From positions 1 to 39,553 of the forward strand of contig JAJDIZ010000008.1 in the NCBI GenBank assembly GCA_030266915.1: DNA of 39,553 bases, written 5' to 3'. The translations under genes were made by a program, and so were the position numbers. Source of the stretch: Ruminococcaceae bacterium OttesenSCG-928-D13. GTDB lineage: Bacteria; Bacillota; Clostridia; Oscillospirales; Ruminococcaceae. This document shows positions 11,020 to 19,365 of the stretch, one piece after another (positions within the stretch are counted from its first letter, which is position 1; each line of letters starts with the position of its first letter). The notes under the pieces were generated by a model that was given only the letters and a program-made list of their open reading frames with translations, was not told the DNA's origin and searched no databases.

Positions 11020-11997
11020 CTAACTCAACCGTATGCGCGGGTCTACCACGGCATACAGGATGTCTGAAATCAGGTACCCCACCACAGTACAGACGGCCAG
11101 GAACATACAGGCCGCCATCAGCAGCGGTACGTCGCCCTTCTGCGAGGCCTCCAACAGCATGCTGCCCATGCCGGGAATGCCGAACAGGTTCTCGGTGATG
11201 ATGGCCCCGGAGAACAGGGAGGGCAGGGAGGCGCCCAACAGGGTGACGATGGGGATGAGGGTGTTGCGGAAGGCATGGGAATAGATGACCTTGTGCTCGG
11301 GCACGCCCTTAGCCCGGGCGGTGCGCACATAGTCGCTGCCAATGGTCTCAATCATGTTGGAACGGGTGTAGCGCAGCCACTCACCCATCGAGACGAAGGT
11401 GAACACCGTGATGGGCATGATGAGGTGGCGGGCGTAATCCAGCAGCTTGGCGATGGAAAAACCATTGTAGATCGCGCGCGCGTCCACCAGCCCGGCGGTG
11501 GGCAGGATGTTCAGCCCGTAGAAGCCGAACCAGTATTTAAGCAGTGCCGCCAGGAAAAAGCTGGGCACCGAGATGCCAAGGAATACGAAGATGGTAATGG
11601 TATAGTCGGTGGCGGTGTTGCGTTTGCGGGCCGCCAGAATGCCCAGCGGAATGCCGATCAGCAGCTCGAACAACAGGGCCAGCGCCGAGATGCCGAAGGT
11701 GATGCCGATTTTTCCGCTGATAACCTCGGTAACCGGGCGGGCATGGATGAGGGAGTTGCCCAAATCACCTTGCAGTGCTTTGATAAGCCAGTTCACATAG
11801 CCCGCCGGAATGGATTTGTCCAACCCGTAGGAGGCGCGCAGGGCATCGCGCATCTCATCTGTCATCCGGGTGGAGGTGGAGGTGGATATGGTCACGAAAT
11901 CCGCTGGCATGCTGCGCACCAGGGCGTAAAGCAACATGGAAACGCCCAGCAGCACCAGCAGACTGATCAGTACGCGCCGTATGATATACTGCCGCAT
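11020..11997 (-). CDS. Oligopeptide/dipeptide ABC transporter permease (OppB/DppB-like)
   Basis: MRQYIIRRVLISLLVLLGVSMLLY N-terminus; YVRTARAKGVPEHKVIYSHAFRNTLIPI loop. Confidence 0.93.
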   Translation of the reverse strand: MRQYIIRRVLISLLVLLGVSMLLYALVRSMPADFVTISTSTSTRMTDEMRDALRASYGLDKSIPAGYVNWLIKALQGDLGNSLIHARPVTEVISGKIGITFGISALALLFELLIGIPLGILAARKRNTATDYTITIFVFLGISVPSFFLAALLKYWFGFYGLNILPTAGLVDARAIYNGFSIAKLLDYARHLIMPITVFTFVSMGEWLRYTRSNMIETIGSDYVRTARAKGVPEHKVIYSHAFRNTLIPIVTLLGASLPSLFSGAIITENLFGIPGMGSMLLEASQKGDVPLLMAACMFLAVCTVVGYLISDILYAVVDPRIRLS

Positions 11998-12042
11998 GGT
12001 TTCACCATCCTTATTGTGTCGGATTGATTATTTAAGAACAAC

Positions 12043-12083
12043 AACCATACAAAGGGCGAATATTATTCGCCCTTTGTATGGTT
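12043..12083 (-). promoter_or_regulatory. Intercistronic 19-bp perfect hairpin between binding-protein and permease genes
   Basis: AACCATACAAAGGGCGAAT-att-ATTCGCCCTTTGTATGGTT; followed on minus strand by moderately T-rich sequence. Confidence 0.8.
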
Positions 12084-12092
12084 TGATTCAAA

Positions 12093-14150
12093 TCATCCGA
12101 GCAAGTCCACCTGCCACAGGACCTGGTTATAGTCGTATGAGGCAGAGGCTTCGGGAATGGTGTTCATATCAACGGTGGTGGAGTTGTAGGCCAGCATGTT
12201 TTTCCGCTGGTAGATGGGCATTTCGAGGCACTGGTCCATGGCGAAGTCCAGCATCTCGGCAACCAGCGCGCGGCGCTCCTCAAGGTCGATGGTCTGCACG
12301 ATCTCATCCAGCAGGTCATCCATCTTCTGATTGCTGAAGTTGTAGCGGTTCTGGCCGCCGGTGGAGTGGAACTGGGTGCTCTTGTCGCAGTCGTACACGC
12401 TGCCCCAGGCCATGATCCACGCGTCGGCAGTGCCGTCGTTCATGGCGCCCTGCAGCACGCCGAACTCAACGTCCTGAATCTGCAGCTCGCCGCCCAGGGC
12501 CGCCATGTCCTCGGCCGCCTGAACCAGCATGGCGTAGGCCGGGTGGTCACCCTCGCCGCTGCCGCCGATGTAGGTGTTCAGCACCAGCTGCTTGCCGGTG
12601 GCGTCCACCAGCTTGCCGCTGGCATCCTGGGTATAGCCGGCCTGCTCGAAGTACTTCAGAGCCTCGTCGCGGCTGTAGGTGTAGTAGGCCGTGGCGTCGA
12701 TGGGATACTCGGCCAGGGTGGTGGTCATCGGGCGCTCAATCACCTGGGCCAGGTCCGGGCCGTAGTAGCCCTCAACGGTGGGGGCGCGGTTCATCAGGCT
12801 GAAGTAGCCCTTGCGCACTTCCAGCGGCACACGTTCGGTGTTCATGGCCATGTAGCCGTAGCCGGCGTTGTCGATCAGGGCAAACTCAAGGCCCAGGGCG
12901 GTCAGCTCTTCCACGTTGGCCTTGCTGGAGGAGGGGTTGGCAATGTCGATGGCGCCGGAGGCCAGGGAGGTGACGATGTCCGGCTGGGGGATATACTGCC
13001 AGCGCACGGTGCCAATCTTCGGGGCGGCCATGAAGAATTCGTCGTTGGCGGTGCAGGTGATGATGTTGTCGGCAAAGCCCGCCCATTTGTAGGGCCCGCT
13101 GCCCATCGGCTCCATGTTGGCGATGATGGAGGAGACGTCGCCCTTTGTCACCGCGCCGTAGTAGTGCTCGGGAATCAGGTTGCCCAGGCCGTTGTTCAGG
13201 GCCAGCTCACGGTCGCCGGTGATGCTGATGGTGGTGAATTTGACGGTGCAGGTCAGGTCGTCAATCCTGGTGACGCCGGAAATCTCGGTCACGTCCACGC
13301 CCTCGGACAGGTTGCTCAGCGCGTAGTCGCTCTTGGCCTTTTCGCTGCCCCAGGTCAGGGTGTCGTAGTACTCGCCGTAGTTTTCATACTCCACCTTGGC
13401 CAGCAGCTCGAACAGCTGGTCGGCATTGGTGGCGTCGATGGCGGCAAGATCCTCGCCAAAGCCTTCGCCATCAATGTAGCCGGGCCAGTCTTCGCCGCTC
13501 TCCGGGTCGCCGTCCCACCAGCCGTCCAAGTTGGTAGCCTTGGCATACTCAAGGAAGTCCTCAAAGGTGACGTTGGCGGGGTCGTACCGCTTTGCAACCT
13601 CTTCCTCGAGGGCGGCAATGTCGTCGGAATAGTTGGCGTTATCATAGAAATATTCCGGCACGCCCTCGATGAAGCCGCCAAGGGTGGAGCCGGGGCGCCC
13701 GGCGTAGCTGGGGTCGCTGCGCACATAGATGCCATAGATATAGTCGTCGATGGTCACAGGTTCGCCATCGGTGAATTTCATGCCTTCGTTGATGGTGACG
13801 GTGTACAGAACGCCGCCGTCATCGGTTTCCTCGGCGGTGATGTTGCCGCCGTAGGGCACCAGCTCGTTGCGCAGGTTCAGCTGGCAGATGGGGGTGAAGA
13901 CCTGGTCCACGGCCTGGTGGTCGTAGGCGCTCTCCACAATGAATGGGTTCCACTTCTCTTCGAAGGTGGCGTCAACCGCCACAACCAGGACCTTGTCGTT
14001 CGAAGCGGTGGCGTTATCGGGGGTGTCACCCTGGGTGTCACCCGCCTGGGATTGGTCGGGCGTGGAAGAAGTCCCGCTGTTGCAGGCAGCCAAGCTAAAA
14101 ACCAGTAGTGCAGCCAGAAGCAGTGTGCAAGTACGTTTGAAGAAATTCAT
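12093..14150 (-). CDS. Family 5 oligopeptide-binding lipoprotein (OppA/DppA-like)
   Basis: Signal peptide with lipobox SLAAC; SBP_bac_5-like composition and position in operon. Confidence 0.92.
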   Translation of the reverse strand: MNFFKRTCTLLLAALLVFSLAACNSGTSSTPDQSQAGDTQGDTPDNATASNDKVLVVAVDATFEEKWNPFIVESAYDHQAVDQVFTPICQLNLRNELVPYGGNITAEETDDGGVLYTVTINEGMKFTDGEPVTIDDYIYGIYVRSDPSYAGRPGSTLGGFIEGVPEYFYDNANYSDDIAALEEEVAKRYDPANVTFEDFLEYAKATNLDGWWDGDPESGEDWPGYIDGEGFGEDLAAIDATNADQLFELLAKVEYENYGEYYDTLTWGSEKAKSDYALSNLSEGVDVTEISGVTRIDDLTCTVKFTTISITGDRELALNNGLGNLIPEHYYGAVTKGDVSSIIANMEPMGSGPYKWAGFADNIITCTANDEFFMAAPKIGTVRWQYIPQPDIVTSLASGAIDIANPSSSKANVEELTALGLEFALIDNAGYGYMAMNTERVPLEVRKGYFSLMNRAPTVEGYYGPDLAQVIERPMTTTLAEYPIDATAYYTYSRDEALKYFEQAGYTQDASGKLVDATGKQLVLNTYIGGSGEGDHPAYAMLVQAAEDMAALGGELQIQDVEFGVLQGAMNDGTADAWIMAWGSVYDCDKSTQFHSTGGQNRYNFSNQKMDDLLDEIVQTIDLEERRALVAEMLDFAMDQCLEMPIYQRKNMLAYNSTTVDMNTIPEASASYDYNQVLWQVDLLG

Positions 14151-14699
14151 TATTATACCTCCTTGTTATTGCTGTTACATAGATCTGTCGCGCAATTGTC
14201 GGCCATTTTGAGAACACGGGCAAAACTCTTGTTGTCCGGATTGTTCAGCGGGGCTGGCGTTTGCGCCGGCCGCCAGTGCTTCAAAAACACGAACGGCTTT
14301 GCGGCATTTTGCCATGGCGTTTCAGCCCTCTGGCCACAATCAGGTCAAAGCCGTATCGGGATAGCAGCGGTCCCGCATCATCCAGGCCGAACACTAAATA
14401 CACCCGGACTTTCAATTCCGCCGCCGATACTTCAGCTTTGCCAAAAATTTCGCCGGAATTCTCTCAAACAGTCAATCAATCACCCTCCTTTCCCTCATTA
14501 CCTTTAAGATCGTCGTCTCTGCGGCTGTGTAAAGGGCTTGCACAGCCAAAAGGGGTAAAGTGTACCAATTGGTGCACGTTTGCGGGCCAGATGTGGTCAC
14601 CAGTATGTAAACGCGGACAGTATCCCCCGGTCATCCCCATTGGAAGAACAGGGATGGACTTCTGTATTGTACCACTTTGGGCATCCGCGCACAACGATT

Positions 14700-15233
14700 A
14701 ACGTATTTTGGACAAACAGGTCCTGTTAACACAAAGCTGCTGTTTCACCGGTGGCGATCAAAAGCAGCCACATCTGTGGCGTATCACCGGCATTATTGGA
14801 GAAAATGTCACTGCGCTCCTGTCAGGTGCGGCAACCATGCGAATTTCTGTGTTCCGGCCGCCGTGCGGCTTCCCGGCAGATTAGTGACCGCCTTTTTAAA
14901 GACACCCGTTCTGCCCGGACGATCCTTAACGCTGGCTGTGCCGCAGGATGCAATGGTCACACTAATCTCTATCACACCATGTTCTTGCAGCATCAAAAAG
15001 GCCCTTTGCAGCACGCCCTTTTTCTCCCAGCGCGCAAGTCGCGTGTAAATGGTGTGCCAGTTCCCGTATTCTTTCGGCAAGTCTCTCCACTTGCAGCCAT
15101 TTTCGAGAATATATATACAGGCATTCAACACTTCCAGGTTACTTTTGGCCGCGGGCCTGCGATGCTTTGGGAAACAATTGGATATCAGCAGATACTGCTG
15201 TTCACTAATTCTCATGCAAACAGTATAGCACAT
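14700..15233 (-). pseudogene. Degraded IS5-family-like transposase
   Basis: N-terminal MRISEQQYLLISNCFPKHRR...ILENGCKWRDLPKEYGNWHTIYTRLARWEKKGVLQRAF typical of IS5-type transposases; then continues only through frame changes (KIRMVAAPDRSAVTFSP / NAGDTPQMWLLLIATGETA). Confidence 0.8.
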
Positions 15234-15340
15234 CCTGTTTTATGCTAACAGCCCCAAATGTTGTCTTTACTCCCTTTTTTCCTTATAAACAGGCTTTTCT
15301 GATGGATAATCCCCCTTCCGGGGAAGGCTTGCAAAGAATA

Positions 15341-15366
15341 AAAGCCAATAGCAAGCTACTGGCTTT
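15341..15366 (-). terminator. Terminator of DUF134/Mrp/NifX operon
   Basis: Stem AAAGCCAATAG/CTACTGGCTTT; minus strand runs into TTTTATTC. Confidence 0.6.
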
Positions 15367-15451
15367 GGAAATTCAATACTCGGTTACACCCCGCGGTATC
15401 CCGCAGTCAAAACAATCAACCATAGATACTTTTCCCGAATACTCACATCTA

Positions 15452-15862
15452 TTAATGCGTGTGCCCGCCGCAGCCGTGGCTGCCGTGGTCATGGGCGCCA
15501 TGGCAATCGTGGCCGTGGTCGTGGGCGCCATGGTGGGCACACTCGATGTCGGGGTTAAACTGCAGTTTGCCTGCCAGCAGGGCGGCAACCGCCTCGTCCG
15601 CGCTGCCGGACACCCCGCCGTACAGCCTGATGCCGGCGGAGGCCAGCATGTTCTTGGCCCCGCCGCCGATGCCGCCGCAGATGAGGGTGTCGACCCCTTC
15701 CTTTTTTAGCAGGTCGGCCAGCGCGCCGTGGCCGCTGCCGTTGGTGCTGATGACGGTGCTCGACTTGATCTCGCCGTCCGCGATATCATAAATCTTGAAC
15801 TGCTCCGAGTGGCCAAAGTGCTGGAAAACAGCGCCGTTCTCATAGGTTACTGCCAATTTCAT
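15452..15862 (-). CDS. NifX/NifB-type dinitrogenase iron-molybdenum cofactor domain protein with His-rich tail
   Basis: MKLAVTYENGAVFQHFGHSEQFKIYDI...; C-terminal HHGAHDHGHDCHGAHDHGSHGCGGHTH. Confidence 0.88.
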   Translation of the reverse strand: MKLAVTYENGAVFQHFGHSEQFKIYDIADGEIKSSTVISTNGSGHGALADLLKKEGVDTLICGGIGGGAKNMLASAGIRLYGGVSGSADEAVAALLAGKLQFNPDIECAHHGAHDHGHDCHGAHDHGSHGCGGHTH

Positions 15863-16698
15863 CGTTTTGCCTCCATTTTCTCTAAAACGCGGGCCAGCCC
15901 GCTCAGGCTGTCGTCCTCAAACAGCTCCACGGTTCCCGCGTCGGTTGCCGCCGCCAGCTTGGGGTTGATGGGCATTTTGCAGACGGTGGGGATGCCGTGC
16001 CGGGCGGCGATATCATCCACATGGCTGTCGCCAAAAACAGCATGCCTGCCGCCGCAATCCGGGCATTCAAAATAGCTCATGTTTTCCACCAGCGCCAGCA
16101 CGGGAATGTTCATCATTGCCGCCATGTTCACCGCCTTTTCCACAATCATGCCCACCAATTCCTGGGGCGAGGTGACGATGATGATGCCGTCCAGCGGGAT
16201 GGACTGGAAAACCGTCAGCGGCACATCCCCGGTGCCGGGTGGAAGATCCACAAACATATAGTCGACGTCGGTCCAGATCACATCCGTCCAGAACTGCTTC
16301 ACCGTTCCGGCAATGATTGGCCCCCGCCAAACCACAGGGTCGGTCTCGTTTTCCAGCAGCAGGTTGGTGGACATGATCTGGATGCCGGTTTTGCTTTTGG
16401 CCGGCAGCAGGCCCTGCTCGTTGGCGCTGGCCTTTGTTTTGATGCCAAAGGCACGGGGGATGGACGGGCCGGTTACATCGGCGTCCAGAATGGCCGCCTG
16501 GTTGCCGCCGCGCTGCATCAGCACAGCCAGCAGCGAGGTGACCAGGGTTTTCCCCACGCCCCCCTTGCCGCTCACCACCCCGATCACTCTTTTTATCGTC
16601 GACAGCCGGTGTGGGCTTTCCAGAAAGCTGTCAGCACTCCGCTCGGCGCAGCCCTCCACCTCACAGCCGTCGCATTTTCCATCACACGCTTCGCTCAT
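15859..16698 (-). CDS. mrp: Mrp/NBP35-type P-loop ATPase (Fe-S carrier)
   Basis: GVVSGKGGVGKTLVTSLLA deviant Walker A, DLPPGTGDVPLTVFQ, CPDCGG; start trimmed to MSEACDGKCDGCEVEGC; ATGA overlap with downstream gene. Confidence 0.9.
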   Translation of the reverse strand: MSEACDGKCDGCEVEGCAERSADSFLESPHRLSTIKRVIGVVSGKGGVGKTLVTSLLAVLMQRGGNQAAILDADVTGPSIPRAFGIKTKASANEQGLLPAKSKTGIQIMSTNLLLENETDPVVWRGPIIAGTVKQFWTDVIWTDVDYMFVDLPPGTGDVPLTVFQSIPLDGIIIVTSPQELVGMIVEKAVNMAAMMNIPVLALVENMSYFECPDCGGRHAVFGDSHVDDIAARHGIPTVCKMPINPKLAAATDAGTVELFEDDSLSGLARVLEKMEAKR

Positions 16699-17062
16699 TT
16701 TCCTCTCCGTCCTTTCTGCCTTTTCCGCAGCGTTTTCCTTCGCAGCAGCAGCCCTTGCCGCAGCCGCCCTCAAAATGCTCACAGTAAAGCACATCTCCGC
16801 CGTCAATGTGCAGCTGGCAGCCCAAAACGATGCATTGGGCCAGGGTTTTCCTGGCGCCTGCATAAATGGCCTGTATGGTGGTGCGGGCCACCTGCATCTG
16901 CGCCGCGCACTGCTCCTGGGTCAGCCCTTCAAAATCAATCAAGCGGATGGTTTCGTATTCATCAATCGTCATGGCAACCGATTCTCCGCCGCCCTCGCGG
17001 GGGCCGAAACTCATGCACTTGGGCTGGGCGCACACCCGCCTGTGCTTTCGGGGCCTGGGCAT
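16682..17062 (-). CDS. DUF134 family HTH DNA-binding protein
   Basis: MPRPRKHRRVCAQPKC..., LTQEQCAAQMQVARTTIQAIYAGARKTLAQCIVLG; Cys-rich tail. Confidence 0.9.
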   Translation of the reverse strand: MPRPRKHRRVCAQPKCMSFGPREGGGESVAMTIDEYETIRLIDFEGLTQEQCAAQMQVARTTIQAIYAGARKTLAQCIVLGCQLHIDGGDVLYCEHFEGGCGKGCCCEGKRCGKGRKDGEENERSV

Positions 17063-17098
17063 GGCTTCACCTCACATTACCGGCATATGTCAATAATA

Positions 17099-17126
17099 AT
17101 TATATCGGTTTTCGGTCATATGTCAA
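17099..17126 (-). promoter_or_regulatory. Consensus sigma-A-type promoter for the DUF134 operon
   Basis: Minus strand TTGACA (17126-17121), 16-bp spacer, TATAAT (17104-17099). Confidence 0.85.
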
Positions 17127-17133
17127 TAACTTT

Positions 17134-18465
17134 TTATGGATAATCCTCGGCCACATCCAGGGTTTGCCGAACAATATCATCCATGATTTCCCGCGTCATG
17201 GCCCCAGGCACATAGCCGAACACCTCTCCATCGGGGCTGATCATGAACGTGGTTGGGAAGGCGCTGATGCCGTATTGGGCGAACAGGCTGCCGTCCAGAT
17301 CCATCACCGAGGGATAGGTGTAGCCGCCCTCCTCCAAAAAGCTTGTGATGTGCTCCACAGAGCCCTCCTGGCCCATGTCCGGCCCCACCACCCCCAGAAC
17401 CACCAGGTCGCCCTCGTTGCCGCCGTGGTCCTCGTACAGCGCCTGGATATCGGGCATCTCCCCGCGGCAGGGCGGGCACCAGGTGGCCCAGAAGTTCAGG
17501 AATATCACCTTGCCCTTGTATGCGCTCAGGCTGTGCTCGGCGCCATATTGGTCGGCCAGCGTGAAGTCGGGGGCCATTATCCCCTCCTCCTCGCCTGCGG
17601 TGGAATCCGGCGTGGAAGCCGGTGCGGAAACCGGCGGCTGCACCTGCGAAACCGGCGCCGCAGGCTCCGGGTCAGGCACCGATTCAGGCTCCGATTCCAC
17701 CGCCGAGGAGGAAACGGCGGCCGGCTCGGCGCCCGGAATGAACCGGGAAAGATAGCCCGTGATGCTGTTCATCCAGCCGGTGAAGGTCATAATGCCGATC
17801 AGAATCATCAACACGCCGCCGATTTTTGCCGTATACTTCACAGCCCCCTGGTATTTTTTGAAGAAGTCCAGCAGGGTGCCGGTAAACAGGCCCACCGCCA
17901 AAAACGGCAGCACAAAGCCCAGTGTGTACAGGCCTATCAACGCGAAACCCATAACCGCGGTTTGGGCCGAGGAGGCCATCAGCAGAACGCTGGTCAGCAT
18001 CGGGCCGACGCAGGGCGTCCAGGCAAAGCTGAAGGTGAAGCCCAGCACCAGGGCAACCAGGGGGTTCATCGCCAGCCTGTCCAGCCTGAACGGCAGGCGA
18101 ATCACCTTCCCTGTCCATTTGAACTCAAAAAAGCCCAGCTGCAGCAGCCCGAACAGAATGATCAGAATGCCCGAGATGCGGGCAAACAGTATTTGATTGC
18201 CGGAAAAAAACCGGCCCAGCGCGGTGAAACCAAGCCCCAGCAGGAAAAAAGCAAAGCTGATGCCCAAAACAAAAAACAGGGTATTAAGCATGACGCGGCT
18301 CCGCTTGTAGCGCACCACCCCCTGTGCATCGGTGGTTTTGGCCCCGCCTGCCAGATAGCCGAGATACAGCGGCACCAGGGGCAGCACGCAGGGAGAGAAA
18401 AAGCTGAGCAGGCCTTGCAGAAAAACGGTCAGTGCCGGCACCCCGGCGGACAGGTTCAGGTTCAT
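17134..18465 (-). CDS. CcdA/DsbD-like membrane protein fused to TlpA-type thioredoxin domain
   Basis: FFSPCVLPLVPLYLGYLAG and WTPCVGPML CcdA motifs; C-terminal FLNFWATWCPPCRGEMP thioredoxin motif. Confidence 0.9.
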   Translation of the reverse strand: MNLNLSAGVPALTVFLQGLLSFFSPCVLPLVPLYLGYLAGGAKTTDAQGVVRYKRSRVMLNTLFFVLGISFAFFLLGLGFTALGRFFSGNQILFARISGILIILFGLLQLGFFEFKWTGKVIRLPFRLDRLAMNPLVALVLGFTFSFAWTPCVGPMLTSVLLMASSAQTAVMGFALIGLYTLGFVLPFLAVGLFTGTLLDFFKKYQGAVKYTAKIGGVLMILIGIMTFTGWMNSITGYLSRFIPGAEPAAVSSSAVESEPESVPDPEPAAPVSQVQPPVSAPASTPDSTAGEEEGIMAPDFTLADQYGAEHSLSAYKGKVIFLNFWATWCPPCRGEMPDIQALYEDHGGNEGDLVVLGVVGPDMGQEGSVEHITSFLEEGGYTYPSVMDLDGSLFAQYGISAFPTTFMISPDGEVFGYVPGAMTREIMDDIVRQTLDVAEDYP

Positions 18466-18604
18466 ACACACTCCAGTGATGATAATCTCGTGCCTGAATC
18501 GTGGCACCATCATGCTAATGGTACAATATTTCCCCGGGCAAGTCACCTGATTTTGCCCAAAAGCCGGAAAGAAGCGGCCGCACAAACCCTGTATCGTCCA
18601 AAAG

Positions 18605-18639
18605 GAAAAACCCGGTTCATCTGGGATGAACCGGGTTTT
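18605..18639 (-). terminator. Bidirectional-looking terminator downstream of PII-like/DUF1538 operon
   Basis: AAAAACCCGGTTCAT-ctggg-ATGAACCGGGTTTTT. Confidence 0.88.
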
Positions 18640-18657
18640 TCCCTGCTTTGCGGGGCA

Positions 18658-19365
18658 TCATGCCCCTTCCATGCCGGCAAGCATGTCCACCGGGCTGGAC
18701 AGCACCAGCCCGCGCGCCTCGCTCGCAAGGCCGCACTTCTCCCCAATGGCCTTCATGATGCCAATTTTGCTCCCGGCATCGGCCAGAATGAGCACAAACT
18801 CCTTCTCCTCCTGGATGGTGATGCCCCAGAGCTTCATCGCCTCCTGCCCGCCCATTTGCCGGGCGTGCAGCACCGTGCCGCCCCGGGCACCCGCGGCCCG
18901 GGCGGCCTCCATCACGTCCTCGCTGAAGCCCTGATTCACTATGGCCACAATCATGCTGTGGGTGCTGCCCTGGGTCATCTGTTTCATATCGCTGTCCATC
19001 GTTTTTTTGAACTCCTCTCGGATTTTTTCATCCATCAGCTTCATGGCCGGGGCATTGATGCCGGTGATGGCGGTGGTGAAGGCCACCCCGGTGTTTGGCC
19101 GTCCCAGCCCCAGCTCCTTGTCCAACCGGTCCAGCATCGCGGCGGCGTAAACCTTCGGCATCATGCTGATTGTGACCGTCTTGGCGGTGCCGCCCAGACC
19201 GATCATGTCCATCATCTCGCTTTGGGCGGTGCCGGCGCCTCGCATCTGGTACTGGATGGGCAGATGCCCCTCCCCCAGCACCCCGGCCGCTTTCTCCGCC
19301 AGCTTGGGGCTGCTGATCAGCACCAGGATGCGCAGGGGTAATTTTCGTCTCAGTTCTTCGTTCAC
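18658..19365 (-). CDS. Tandem PII-like (nitrogen regulatory P-II family-like) protein
   Basis: Two ~100-aa PII-like halves; second half ends GLASEARGLVLSSPVDMLAGM, resembling the single-domain protein at 21087; ATGA overlap with DUF1538 gene. Confidence 0.75.
   Translation of the reverse strand: MNEELRRKLPLRILVLISSPKLAEKAAGVLGEGHLPIQYQMRGAGTAQSEMMDMIGLGGTAKTVTISMMPKVYAAAMLDRLDKELGLGRPNTGVAFTTAITGINAPAMKLMDEKIREEFKKTMDSDMKQMTQGSTHSMIVAIVNQGFSEDVMEAARAAGARGGTVLHARQMGGQEAMKLWGITIQEEKEFVLILADAGSKIGIMKAIGEKCGLASEARGLVLSSPVDMLAGMEGA

Noticed and set aside
12366-14108. 580-aa plus-strand ORF
   Set aside because: Antisense shadow of the oligopeptide-binding protein gene.
14476-14694. 72-aa minus ORF in intergenic gap
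   Set aside because: No clear RBS, no recognisable domain, mixed composition.
15997-19341. 1114-aa plus-strand ORF
   Set aside because: Shadow ORF opposite DUF134/Mrp/CcdA/PII genes; low-complexity His/Gln/Gly-rich translation typical of antisense reading in GC-rich DNA.
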